Below, one piece after another: positions 39,522 through 48,309 of a DNA stretch of 64,000 nucleotides; position 1 is the stretch's first letter, and each line of letters starts with the position of its first letter. The translations under genes and the position numbers were made by a program. Under the pieces are notes generated by a model that worked only from the letters and a program-made list of their open reading frames with translations, was not told the DNA's origin and made no database searches. Source of the stretch: Bacteroidota bacterium. GTDB lineage: Bacteria > Bacteroidota > Bacteroidia > Chitinophagales > JADJOU01. Location of the stretch: NCBI GenBank assembly GCA_016713645.1, contig JADJOU010000008.1, forward strand, positions 62,001-126,000. Reading direction: 5' to 3'.

Positions 39522-40646
39522 TTAGATGGGCATTTCGTAAATGGCATATTTTTTATAAACTTGTCCGTTAACGACAGCAATTCCGCAATTCATGGCTGGG
39601 TTGTCCTCTAGAATCCAACTCGCTTCTGCAAACTTAATACCTCGCTCCATGCCATTTTTGATGATTTCATAATAGAGCAAGGAGTCTAAGCCTTTGTTTC
39701 TCCATTCAGGCAATATGCCCAATAGTACAACGCGAATCCACTTGATTTCTTTCTTTTTCGTAAAGATTTTGATAAAATTGAATGGGAATAAATTTCCGTT
39801 GAAAGATTTGAAAATATAGTTGAAATCGTGAAGTGCTAGTGCCATCCCGACATCTTCGCCTTTTTCATTGACGAGGAATGGAAATAAGCCTGGGTCGACG
39901 GCCATTTTGAGTTCAGAAGCCATTAAATTAATTTCTTCATCGGACATGGGCGCAAAGCCCCAATTATTCTCCCAAGACTTGTTGTAGATCTTTTTGATTT
40001 GTTCAATCTCGTAGGGTAGGTTTTTGAGGTTGATGGGGCGCACGGTTACTTTGCTTCTTTCTTTGGATATGTCTTTGACGCGGGGGAATTTCTCGTTTTT
40101 CAAAACACCCTCTTCATCGAATTTATAGGCTAAAAGGCCCATGGCTTTCTTGAGCCCATAGTTTTCAACCAATTTGAGATAATAGGGGGGATTATAGGTC
40201 ATCATGATTTTTGGGGGATCGTCAAAACCCTCGACGAGCAGCCCAGCTTCATAGTTGGTTGAAGGGTTGACGGGCCCTTGCATCGTATTTAGAGATCGAT
40301 CCTGAAGCCAGCGCTTAGCCTCATCAAAAAGAGCATTGGCTACTTCTTGGTCGTCGATGCATTCGAAAAAGCCCCAAAAGCCTGTTTTGCAAGAATGGTA
40401 TTCATTGAATTGTGTGTTTTGAATGGCGGCAATGCGGCCCACTGCCTTTCCGTGTTTAAATGCCATAAAGCACTGAATCGAATTTTTCGCATAGAAAGGA
40501 TGTTTCTTCACGTCTAATCTAGCGTTGACGTCCATTCTAAGAGGCGCAACCCAATTGGGCTCATTGACATAAATTTCCCGATCAAAATTGACAAATTGCT
40601 TCTTTTCCTTACTATTATCTAGGTGTATGACTTTTACCTCAATCAT
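39522..40646 (-). CDS. Acetyltransferase-like protein (GNAT fold, YghO-like)
   Basis: Cytosolic protein of 374 residues found widely in Bacteroidota and annotated as an N-acetyltransferase-like hypothetical. Two GNAT-like halves: residues 1-190 with GKAVGRIAAIQNT and GFWGFFECIDDQEVANALFDEAKRWL (a typical beta4-alpha acetyl-CoA region), and residues 200-374 with EDVGMALALHDFNY and WRNKGLDSLLYYEII. The linker segment MQGPVNPSTNYEAGLLVEGF is highly conserved in the family. The acceptor is unknown. Start ATG, preceded by about 170 bases shared with the divergent ATP synthase promoter. Confidence 0.78.
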   Translation of the reverse strand: MIEVKVIHLDNSKEKKQFVNFDREIYVNEPNWVAPLRMDVNARLDVKKHPFYAKNSIQCFMAFKHGKAVGRIAAIQNTQFNEYHSCKTGFWGFFECIDDQEVANALFDEAKRWLQDRSLNTMQGPVNPSTNYEAGLLVEGFDDPPKIMMTYNPPYYLKLVENYGLKKAMGLLAYKFDEEGVLKNEKFPRVKDISKERSKVTVRPINLKNLPYEIEQIKKIYNKSWENNWGFAPMSDEEINLMASELKMAVDPGLFPFLVNEKGEDVGMALALHDFNYIFKSFNGNLFPFNFIKIFTKKKEIKWIRVVLLGILPEWRNKGLDSLLYYEIIKNGMERGIKFAEASWILEDNPAMNCGIAVVNGQVYKKYAIYEMPI

Positions 40647-40780
40647 TACTTACATTTAAATGTACGAAAATAGATAAAATGGTTGAGGATGGGAGATTTT
40701 TTATTTGTCTAGGCGGGAATAATTTGAAATTAAAGCATTGAAAATATCGGGAAAAAAAAGGTTAAAATGGAAAATATTTT

Positions 40781-40788
40781 TACCTTTG
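40781..40788 (+). promoter_or_regulatory. -7 box of the ATP synthase operon
   Basis: TACCTTTG fits TAnnTTTG, 28 bases before the GTG of atpB. The -33 region is a poorly matching A-rich stretch. Confidence 0.45.
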
Positions 40789-40816
40789 CCCCGCAAAAAA
40801 TTAAATAAAGAGCACC

Positions 40817-41917
40817 GTGAGGATTTTTAGAGTCAATATTAGCAAGTGTTTCGCCGCTTTTTTAGCGTTTTTTTTAGTTTTCAACACAGTTGTTGGACAA
40901 CACGAAGCAAGTGCCAATCCTGCGCATGGTTCTTCGAGTCACACAGCTGATTCTGCCAAGTCAGAAAAGTTTGATCCTGTGCCGATTATCATGCATCACG
41001 TAGCAGATGCCAATGAATTTCATATTCTAGGAGATATGGTGATGCCTTTGCCGATTATTGTTTACAATAAAACGACAGGCGCTTGGTTTACAGGAATGTC
41101 ATCTATGTTTCACGCGCATCATGGCGATGGAACTGAAGAAGTAGGAGGCTATAAAATGGAGCATAGCCGCGTTCACCCAGTTAATCACGAGGAACATATC
41201 ATCGATTTTTCAATCACCAAGAATGTCTTTGTCATGTTGTTGGGCGTTGTTCTATTGACAATATTGTTTTTCTCTATGTCTAGCAAGTATAGAGCACAAC
41301 AAGGCAAAGCGCCGAGTGGATTTCAATCTTTGGTGGAGCCAATTTTCCAGTTTGTCGTAGATGATATCGCCAAACAAAACATTGGAAAGAATTACCAAAA
41401 ATTCTCCGTTTATTTGGTTTGTGTGTTTTTCTTTATCTTGATATGCAATTTATTGGGATTGATTCCATTCTTCCCTGGTTCGGCGAATGTTTCAGGAAAT
41501 ATTTCATTTACAGTTGTTTTGGCATTTATTACATTCTTACTCATCAATCTATTTGCAAAGAAAGATTATTGGGTACACATGTTTGCTATGCCGGGTGTTC
41601 CAAAGGCCTTGTTGGTTATTCTAACTCCGATTGAGGTTTTGGGTATGTTTATCAAGCCTATCGCATTGATGCTGCGTCTCTTTGGAAATATAACAGGAGG
41701 TCACATCGCTATTTTGAGTATTACATCCATGGTATTTATCTTGGGTAAAGTAGGTGCGAGTTATGGTGGAGCTGCTGCTGGTGGGATTATTGCTTTACCG
41801 ATGTTGTTGTTTGTCAATGCAATGGAATTGTTTGTGGCGTTTTTGCAGGCATATGTATTTACATTATTGAGTGCGATATTTATAGGCATTGCTCAAGAAG
41901 AACATGCGCATCATTAA
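40817..41917 (+). CDS. atpB: F-type ATP synthase subunit a
   Basis: Membrane stator that forms the proton half-channels with the c-ring. 366 residues, longer than most (about 250) because of an N-terminal signal peptide (FAAFLAFFLVFNTVVG) and a His-rich 110-residue extension, which is a usual feature in Bacteroidota. The essential Arg is in LFIKPIALMLRLFGNITGGH, and the late helix has ALFVNAMELFVAFLQAYVFTLL-like residues. Start GTG at 40817. First gene of the operon. Confidence 0.95.
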   Translation: MRIFRVNISKCFAAFLAFFLVFNTVVGQHEASANPAHGSSSHTADSAKSEKFDPVPIIMHHVADANEFHILGDMVMPLPIIVYNKTTGAWFTGMSSMFHAHHGDGTEEVGGYKMEHSRVHPVNHEEHIIDFSITKNVFVMLLGVVLLTILFFSMSSKYRAQQGKAPSGFQSLVEPIFQFVVDDIAKQNIGKNYQKFSVYLVCVFFFILICNLLGLIPFFPGSANVSGNISFTVVLAFITFLLINLFAKKDYWVHMFAMPGVPKALLVILTPIEVLGMFIKPIALMLRLFGNITGGHIAILSITSMVFILGKVGASYGGAAAGGIIALPMLLFVNAMELFVAFLQAYVFTLLSAIFIGIAQEEHAHH

Positions 41918-41971
41918 TAGCGGGGAGTCTAGCATTAGGCAAAAGAAATAGTAAACAGACATGGAGTTTAA

Positions 41972-42247
<276 letters not shown>

Positions 42248-42265
42248 TACCAGATCAAGAGATTA

Positions 42266-42300
42266 AAACCGTATAAACGGGGTTGCCATTTATACGGTTT
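42266..42300 (+). terminator. Hairpin between atpE and atpF
   Basis: A perfect 12-bp inverted repeat, AAACCGTATAAA and TTTATACGGTTT, 11-base loop, then ATTTTAAAA. It lacks a long T tract and is A+T rich, so it looks like a partial terminator or RNA stabilising/processing hairpin that would raise atpE over the later genes, as subunit c is needed in many copies. Confidence 0.6.
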
Positions 42301-42333
42301 ATTTTAAAAAATTATTGAAGCAAATATAAATAT

Positions 42334-42843
42334 ATGATTTTCTTATTCGATCCTATCAGTCTTATTACCCCAGATTTAGGGTATGTATTTTGGACCACTT
42401 TGGCCTTTGTCGGCTTTTGGTTTTTAATTGGCAAATTTGCCGTGAGACCTATTCAAAACTCTATTGAGTCTAGAAATAAGTCTATTGAGGATTCTTTGGC
42501 ACAAGCGGAAATCGCTCGCCGAGAAATTGCTACCATGCAAGCTAAGAACGAAGACCTACTCAAGGAAGCGAGAGAAGAGCGCACGCGCATTATGAATGAG
42601 GCGAAAGCAACAGCAGATAAATTTAGAGCAGAGCAAATCGAGAGAGCAAAAGCAGATGCGGCTAAATTGTTGAATGATGCTAAAACAGAAATCGATAACC
42701 AGAAGAAGCAAGCCATGACAGAAGTGAAGAACGAAGTGGGTAAATTGGCACTTGAAATTTCTGAAAAAATTATCCGCCAACAGCTTTCTAATGATGCTGC
42801 ACAGCAAGAATTGGTAAAGAAAATGGTTGCAGAATTGAATTAA
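42334..42843 (+). CDS. atpF: F-type ATP synthase subunit b
   Basis: Peripheral stalk subunit of 169 residues: one membrane helix (YVFWTTLAFVGFWFLIG, about 15-32) and a long charged helix (Lys/Glu/Ala) to the end, with the family end KIIRQQLSNDAAQQELVKKM. It dimerises and joins F0 to the delta subunit. Confidence 0.93.
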   Translation: MIFLFDPISLITPDLGYVFWTTLAFVGFWFLIGKFAVRPIQNSIESRNKSIEDSLAQAEIARREIATMQAKNEDLLKEAREERTRIMNEAKATADKFRAEQIERAKADAAKLLNDAKTEIDNQKKQAMTEVKNEVGKLALEISEKIIRQQLSNDAAQQELVKKMVAELN

Positions 42844-42873
42844 TCTTTTTGAATAGAAATTAAATAATATTTC

Positions 42874-43395
42874 GTGTCAGTAGAACAAATTACCATCCGA
42901 TATGCCAAAGCGCTTTTTGATTTAGCAGAATCAAAGAATGCTCTTGATGCCGTTATGAAAGATGTACAAATGATTCATCAATCTATTAAAGGCAGCAATG
43001 AATTGCATACAGCATACCAAAGTCCTGTGATTAAGGCCGATAAAAAGACGGCTTTTACCAAGGCAATATTTGGCGGAAAGATCAGCGAGATGAGCAGTAA
43101 TTTTTTACAATTATTGATTACCAAGCGCAGAGAACAATATATATTCGAAGTAATGGAATCTTTCATTGGATTGTATAATACCAAGAATAATATCATGCCT
43201 GTTAAGTTGCGAACAGCAGTTGCGGTAACAGATGATGTTATCAAAGCGATTCAATCATCTATCAAGGGAAATATACAATTGGAGACCAGTGTAGATCCAT
43301 CGTTGATAGGCGGCTATGTGCTAGAATACGACAATAAAATGCTAGATGCGAGCGTATCTAGAAGTTTAGAAAAAATGAGACAAAAATTTAACTAA
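42874..43395 (+). CDS. atpH: F-type ATP synthase subunit delta
   Basis: Soluble stalk subunit (OSCP) of 173 residues on top of F1. N-terminal helical domain IRYAKALFDLAESKNALD; C-terminal motif LETSVDPSLIGGYVLEYDNKMLDASVSRSL, family-diagnostic. Start GTG (SVEQITIRYAKALF), 30 bases after atpF. Confidence 0.93.
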   Translation: MSVEQITIRYAKALFDLAESKNALDAVMKDVQMIHQSIKGSNELHTAYQSPVIKADKKTAFTKAIFGGKISEMSSNFLQLLITKRREQYIFEVMESFIGLYNTKNNIMPVKLRTAVAVTDDVIKAIQSSIKGNIQLETSVDPSLIGGYVLEYDNKMLDASVSRSLEKMRQKFN

Positions 43396-43419
43396 TAATA
43401 TCACTACTAATAATTAATT

Positions 43420-44994
43420 ATGTCAGCAGTAAAACCAGATGAAATTTCAGCAATCTTGAGAGATCAAATCGCTCAAGCGTCAACACCCACTCAATTAGAG
43501 GAGACAGGAACTGTTCTTCAAGTTGGAGATGGTATTGCGCGTATTTATGGGCTCAACAACGTGAAAGCGGGAGAGCTTGTTCAATTTGAAAATGGAACAC
43601 AAGCGATTGCATTGAATCTTGAAGAAGATAATGTAGGAGTTGTATTGATGGGCGCTACCGAGGGAATTAAGGAAGGCGATAAAGCATTCCGAACTAAGGT
43701 AATCGCTTCAATCAAAGTTGGTGAGGGAATGGTTGGCCGTGTAATTAATACATTGGGATTGCCAATCGATGGAAAAGGACCTATTACAGGAGATGTATAT
43801 GAAATGCCATTGGAGAGAAAAGCGCCAGGGGTTATCTATCGTCAACCAGTAAATGAGCCTTTGCAAACAGGTATCAAAGCGATTGATGCGATGATTCCAA
43901 TTGGAAGAGGACAGAGAGAGTTGATCATCGGAGATAGACAAGTTGGTAAAACAACCGTTGCAATCGATACGATTATCAATCAAAAAGAGTTCTTCGAAAA
44001 AGGAGAACCAGTATTTTGTATCTATGTTGCTTGCGGACAAAAATCTTCAACGGTTGCGAATATCGTTAGAACATTGGAAGATGCAGGTGCGATGAAATAT
44101 ACAGTTGTTGTTGCAGCGAGTTCTGCTGACCCTGCTCCATTGCAATTCTACGCGCCATTTGCGGGTTGTGCTGTTGGAGAATTCTTCAGAGATACAGGAA
44201 GACCAGCTTTGATCGTTTATGATGATTTGTCAAAACAAGCGGTTGCCTATAGAGAGGTGTCATTGTTGTTGAGAAGACCTCCAGGAAGAGAGGCTTATCC
44301 AGGTGACGTATTCTATTTGCACAGTAGATTGTTGGAGAGAGCGGCTAAAGTAAATGCTAACGACAATATCGCTCAAGCGATGAACGATTTACCAGATTCA
44401 TTGAAGGGCATGATTAAAGGTGGCGGTTCATTGACTGCCTTGCCAATCATCGAAACACAAGCGGGTGACGTATCAGCATATATTCCTACGAACGTAATTT
44501 CAATTACAGACGGACAGATATTCTTGGAGTCTAACTTGTTCAACTCGGGTGTGCGTCCAGCGATCAACGTGGGTATTTCGGTATCGCGTGTGGGAGGAAA
44601 TGCACAGATCAAAGCGATGAAGAAAGTGGCTGGAACATTGAAATTGGACCAAGCGCAATACAGAGAGCTAGAGGCATTCTCTAAGTTCGGTTCTGATTTG
44701 GATGCTGCTACAAAAGCAGTTTTGGATAAAGGAGCGAGAAACGTGGAAATCTTAAAGCAAAACTTGGGTTCACCATTGACAGTTGAAAAGCAAATTGCAA
44801 TTCTTTACTTAGGTGCAAACAATCTATTGAAAGAAGTTCCAGTTACTAAGATTAGAGCTTTCCAAGATGATTTCTTATCGACTTTGGAAAATTCACATGC
44901 AGAATTGTTGAGTTCAATCAGCAAAAAAGCAATTGATGAAGTAGCGCCGGCGATAGTAGAGGTAGCGAATAAAGTAATGCAAGGGTATAAATAA
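43420..44994 (+). CDS. atpA: F-type ATP synthase subunit alpha
   Basis: F1 alpha subunit, 524 residues, non-catalytic nucleotide sites. Walker [10 protein letters not shown], then [54 protein letters not shown] and the family end. The reading frame is intact. Downstream, atpG does not follow directly: about 880 bases of repeat sequence with a four-helix-bundle gene separate them. Confidence 0.97.
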   Translation: MSAVKPDEISAILRDQIAQASTPTQLEETGTVLQVGDGIARIYGLNNVKAGELVQFENGTQAIALNLEEDNVGVVLMGATEGIKEGDKAFRTKVIASIKVGEGMVGRVINTLGLPIDGKGPITGDVYEMPLERKAPGVIYRQPVNEPLQTGIKAIDAMIPIGRGQRELIIGDRQVGKTTVAIDTIINQKEFFEKGEPVFCIYVACGQKSSTVANIVRTLEDAGAMKYTVVVAASSADPAPLQFYAPFAGCAVGEFFRDTGRPALIVYDDLSKQAVAYREVSLLLRRPPGREAYPGDVFYLHSRLLERAAKVNANDNIAQAMNDLPDSLKGMIKGGGSLTALPIIETQAGDVSAYIPTNVISITDGQIFLESNLFNSGVRPAINVGISVSRVGGNAQIKAMKKVAGTLKLDQAQYRELEAFSKFGSDLDAATKAVLDKGARNVEILKQNLGSPLTVEKQIAILYLGANNLLKEVPVTKIRAFQDDFLSTLENSHAELLSSISKKAIDEVAPAIVEVANKVMQGYK

Positions 44995-45143
44995 TTTTGA
45001 ATTTTGAATTCTGAATTTTGAATTACAAATTTGGAATTGTCAATTCTTAATTTTGGAATTCTTAATTTTGAATTTTGAATTGCATTTTTGGAATTCGGAG
45101 TTTTGAATTGAAAGGCAGGGTTTGAAAGCTTAAAACATTTGGG
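44995..45143 (+). repeat. Low-complexity AATTTTG repeat array, copy 1
   Basis: Degenerate array of AATTTTGAATT-like units directly after the atpA stop, leading into the four-helix-bundle gene. The same array recurs before the second copy (45501..45600), and a shorter one before atpG. Confidence 0.65.
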
Positions 45144-45305
45144 GTGAAAGAGAATATTATACTGACGAAGTCTTTTGATTTTTCATTGAAGATTATTGGT
45201 CTGTATAAATTGCTCAGAGAGAAAAATGAATTTTTGTTGAGTAAACAATTATTCAGAAGTGGGACCTCAATAGGTGCAAATGTAGAAGAGGCTATTGCAG
45301 CGCAG
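45064..45305 (+). repeat. 242-bp direct repeat, unit 1
   Basis: This segment recurs at 45521..45762 with no length change and only scattered substitutions. It covers the end of the AT array and the first 54 codons of the four-helix-bundle gene. The offset is 457 bases. Confidence 0.75.
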
Positions 45306-45500
45306 TCGCGAAAGGATTTTGTAAGTAAATTATCCATTGCAGCAAAAGAGTCGAGAGAGACGCGTTATTGGCTGAAATTGTTGGAGGAGAGTGAATTGAT
45401 AGAGAATATTGATGTGAAAGAACATGTCGCTTTATGCAGTGAATTAAAGCGAATATTGACATCCATCATATTGTCAACTCAAAACGGAGTCGATAAATAA
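45144..45500 (+). CDS. Four-helix-bundle protein (23S rRNA intervening-sequence family)
   Basis: Protein of 118 residues of the S23/IVP four-helix-bundle family, first known from insertions in 23S rRNA but also found as free genes. Signatures: LTKSFDFSLKIIGLYKLL, SKQLFRSGTSIGANVEEAIAAQSRKDFVSKLSIAAKESRETRYWL and LCSELKRILTSII. Start GTG (KENIILTKSFD). Function is unknown. It lies between atpA and atpG in the same direction and is flanked by AT-rich repeats, so it appears to be an insertion in the operon. Confidence 0.8.
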   Translation: MKENIILTKSFDFSLKIIGLYKLLREKNEFLLSKQLFRSGTSIGANVEEAIAAQSRKDFVSKLSIAAKESRETRYWLKLLEESELIENIDVKEHVALCSELKRILTSIILSTQNGVDK

Positions 45501-45520
45501 ATAATAATTTTGAATTCTAA

Positions 45521-45762
45521 ATTTTGAATTTTGAATTGAATTTTTGGAATTCGGAATTTTGAATTGAAAAGCACGTATTTGAAGGCTTAAAATATTTGGG
45601 GTGAAAGAGAATATTATACTGACGAAGTCTTTTGATTTTTCATTGAAGAATATTGGTCTGTATAAATTGCTCAGAGAGAAAAATGAATTTTTGTTGGGTA
45701 AACAATTATTCAGAAGTGGCACCTAGATTGGTGCAAATGTGGAAAAGGCTATTGCAGCGCAG
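45521..45762 (+). repeat. 242-bp direct repeat, unit 2
   Basis: Second copy of 45064..45305. It ends at the same codon context (ATTGCAGCGCAG) and then diverges abruptly, so the duplication covered the array and the 5' part of the gene only. Confidence 0.75.
45601..45762 (+). pseudogene. Truncated second copy of the four-helix-bundle gene
   Basis: GTG at 45601 begins the same protein as the upstream copy (VKENIILTKSFDFSLK) but codon 42 is TAG (45724..45726), where copy 1 has TCA (Ser). Homology stops at 45762. No functional product is expected. Confidence 0.75.
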
Positions 45763-45872
45763 TTGAGAGTTGTAGTATCTTTAAGGTTCTAGAAATAATT
45801 AATAATTTAAAATTCGGAATTACGTCACGATGTAATTCATAATTTAAAATTCAAAATTCATAATTAATACAG

Positions 45873-46763
45873 ATGGCTGGATTAAAGGAAGTCAGAGAAA
45901 GAATTAAATCAGTAAAATCTACTCAGCAGATTACCAAAGCGATGAAATTGGTATCGGCGAGTAAATTGAGAAAAGCGCAAGACCGCATTGTAAAAATGCG
46001 CCCATATAGTGCGAAGTTGCAGGAGGTTTTGAGCAATATCATGGCCAATGTCGATGCGAGTGAACTGAATTTGAGCTATAATATCGAAAGACCGAATAAT
46101 CGCGTATTGATTGTAATTGTATCTTCAGATAGAGGTTTGTGTGGTGGATTTAATAGCAATTTGATTAAGCAAGCGAAGACGTTGATCAATGAGACTTATG
46201 CAAGTCAAGTTAAGGCTGGTGCTGTTACTGTGATGCCAATTGGAAAGAAAGGCTACGATGCATTTAAGAGAAATGAAAAATTAGAGTTCAACACGACTTA
46301 TGTGAGTTTGTTTCAGAATTTGAATGTTGAATCAGCATGTAAAGCAGCGGATGAAATCATGAATGCACTCTCCGGAAAAGAGTTTGATAAAGTAGAAGTG
46401 GTGTTTTCAGAATTTAAGAATGCGGCGACACAAATTTTCCAAACCAATCAATTCTTGCCAGTTCCAAAGCCGAGCAAATCGACTTCGAAGAGCAATGCGA
46501 AATCAGATTATTTGTTTGAACCAGACAAGACGAAGTTGTTGATGGAATTGGTTCCAAAGATTTTAAAGACAAGTTTCTACAGATTCCTTTTAGATACAAA
46601 TGCTTCTGAACATGGCGCGCGTATGGTGGCGATGGACAATGCGACCAATAATGCGGATGATTTGATCAAGCGATTGAATATTGAGTATAACAAAGCGAGA
46701 CAAGCCGCTATTACCAACCAAATCATGGAGATTGTGGGTGGAGCAGCAGCCCTCGAAGGATAA
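45873..46763 (+). CDS. atpG: F-type ATP synthase subunit gamma
   Basis: Central shaft subunit, 296 residues. N-terminal AGLKEVRERIKSVKSTQQITKAMKLVSASKLRKAQ, middle SSDRGLCGGFNSNLIKQ, C-terminal ASEHGARMVAMDNATNNADDLIKRLNIEYNKARQAAITNQIMEIVGGAAAL. Complete and unbroken. It ends the cluster: subunits beta and epsilon (atpD, atpC) are absent here, as is usual in Bacteroidota, where they lie elsewhere. Confidence 0.96.
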   Translation: MAGLKEVRERIKSVKSTQQITKAMKLVSASKLRKAQDRIVKMRPYSAKLQEVLSNIMANVDASELNLSYNIERPNNRVLIVIVSSDRGLCGGFNSNLIKQAKTLINETYASQVKAGAVTVMPIGKKGYDAFKRNEKLEFNTTYVSLFQNLNVESACKAADEIMNALSGKEFDKVEVVFSEFKNAATQIFQTNQFLPVPKPSKSTSKSNAKSDYLFEPDKTKLLMELVPKILKTSFYRFLLDTNASEHGARMVAMDNATNNADDLIKRLNIEYNKARQAAITNQIMEIVGGAAALEG

Positions 46764-46786
46764 AAAAAACAAATACACAACGAGAT

Positions 46787-46817
46787 AAAGCGACTAATTT
46801 TAGTCGCTTTCTTTTTT
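46787..46817 (+). terminator. Rho-independent terminator after atpG
   Basis: Perfect 10-bp stem AAAGCGACTA / TAGTCGCTTT with a 4-base loop, followed by CTTTTTTTAT. It lies 24 bases after the atpG stop and closes the ATP synthase operon. Confidence 0.88.
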
Positions 46818-46838
46818 TATAGCAATTGATAATACCTT

Positions 46839-47411
46839 ATGCCAGAGCAATTCATTCAAGGAAAAACATTTGAAAATATCGACTTTTCAAAGCAGCTATT
46901 CGAAGCAGAAGAGTATGAGGATTGTCAATTTATACGATGTAATTTCATGCAGGTGGATATGTCGAATATCCTCTTTTCAAAATCGCGTTTTATAGAATGT
47001 GATTTGAGCATGGCTATATTGACCAAAACGAGTTTTAGAGAGGTGAGTTTTATACAATGCAAAATGCTGGGTATGCAGTTTGACACATGCAATCCATTTC
47101 TATTGAGTTTTAAATTCGATCAATGTGTATTGAATTTCTCTTCTTTTTATAATTTGAAAATTAAGAAAACGGTGTTTGATAATTGCAAATTGGAAGAAGT
47201 AGATTTCATCCAAGCTGATTTGAGCAATGCCATTTTTCATCAATCTGATTTAAGTCGAGCAAAGTTTGAGCAAACGAAATTGCAAGGAGCAGATTTCCGT
47301 CAGGCGATGAATTATTCTATAGACCCGGATATCAATGCAATCAAGGGAGCAAAGTTCTCCAGAGAGGGATTGGGGGGCTTATTGGATAAGTATGGGATTG
47401 AGGTGGAGTGA
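46839..47411 (+). CDS. Pentapeptide repeat protein
   Basis: Protein of 190 residues with A(D/N)LxX-type pentapeptide repeats over nearly its whole length (for example FENIDFSKQLFE, CDLSMAILTKTSFREVSF, ADLSNAIFHQSDLSRAKFEQTKLQGADFRQA), giving a right-handed quadrilateral beta helix. It resembles McbG/Qnr proteins, which protect DNA gyrase by mimicking DNA, but the wider family has many uses. The end SREGLGGLLDKYGIEVE is shared by the McbG-like group. Single gene after the ATP operon terminator. Confidence 0.82.
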   Translation: MPEQFIQGKTFENIDFSKQLFEAEEYEDCQFIRCNFMQVDMSNILFSKSRFIECDLSMAILTKTSFREVSFIQCKMLGMQFDTCNPFLLSFKFDQCVLNFSSFYNLKIKKTVFDNCKLEEVDFIQADLSNAIFHQSDLSRAKFEQTKLQGADFRQAMNYSIDPDINAIKGAKFSREGLGGLLDKYGIEVE

Positions 47412-47657
47412 GGGGAAAATGGTAGTTAGTAAGAACAAAGCTGATCATTTGAGATATCAAGGATGCTGTAATAAACTGAAAATGAATGGGATTATATAAG
47501 TAAAATAGCATAAGGGGAAGGAAAAATTTGAAGTATAAGAGAGAAGAGCACAAGAAAATTGTGTTTTGTAGAGCGCGTACTTAAAATTATTTTTGCAAAA
47601 TAGTTGGATGTAAGAGAACTTTGTTTGCTTTTGTAGCATTATTACAAAGGAATAAAT

Positions 47658-48223
47658 TTGAAAACATTATTGAAAGATATAACTAACATCCAAACAGGAC
47701 ACTTTGCAAAACCAATAGGCATAGGGAATGTCCTATATTTACAATCCAAACATTTTGATGAATTTGGACAGCTAAATTCAGTTCTTCACCCAGATTTGGT
47801 AGCAGATAAGATTAGCAAAAGACATTTATTAAAAGAAGGGGATGTGTTATTTGCTGCTAAGGGAACAAAAAACTTTGCAGCTGTTTTTGAAAATCACTAT
47901 GAACCTGCTGTGGGTTCCACATCCTTTTTTGTTTTAAGACCAACGGAACAATCCATTTTGTCTCAATATTGGGCTTGGCAACGAAATAGCAATACCACAC
48001 AAACACTTTTGAAAGGACAAGCTATAGGAACATCTATTCCATCCATTTCAAAACAGATATTGGAAAATCTGGAAATAACAGTGCCGAGCATTGAAATACA
48101 AATGAGAATTCAGCAAATAACCAAACTCCGCAATAAAGAAAAAAGGTTGAAGCAAAAATAGAAACACTAAGAGAAAAACAAATTCGGCAAAAAATTATTC
48201 AAGCTATAAACTATGAGAGATAA
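47658..48223 (+). CDS. hsdS: Type I restriction specificity subunit, half-size (frameshifted)
   Basis: About 188 codons with one target-recognition domain and its coiled-coil spacer, i.e. half a typical HsdS. Seen: KDITNIQTGHFAKPIG, KRHLLKEGDVLFAAKGTKN, QAIGTSIPSISKQILENLEITVPSIEIQMRIQQI, then, after a break in an A6 run (48139-48144), EAKIETLREKQIRQKIIQAINYER to 48223. One lost A explains the break. Start TTG at 47658. No hsdM is next to it; a hsdR fragment lies 5 kb downstream. It specifies which DNA sequence is bound, but without HsdM it cannot methylate. Confidence 0.75.
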
Positions 48224-48226
48224 ATT

Positions 48227-48280
48227 ATGAGTGAAACTAAATCTATATTGAAAGACAAGTCATTTGCATTTGCAACTTGA
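48227..48280 (+). pseudogene. 5' stub of a four-helix-bundle gene
   Basis: ATG at 48227, 3 bases after the hsdS stop, encodes SETKSILKDKSFAFAT followed by TGA. The words ILKDKSFAFA match the usual start of four-helix-bundle (S23) proteins that often sit between type I restriction genes. The remainder has been lost where the SEC-C gene now begins. Confidence 0.4.
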
Positions 48281-48309
48281 ATCTTGCACGGGTAAAAAAG
48301 ATTAAAAAC

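Noticed and set aside
45601..45762. A second functional four-helix-bundle gene
   Set aside because: TAG at codon 42 and loss of homology after 54 codons leave only a fragment.
44995..45872. A CRISPR array or insertion sequence between atpA and atpG
   Set aside because: The repeats are short AT-rich words without regular spacers, and there is no transposase; the direct repeat duplicates part of a gene.
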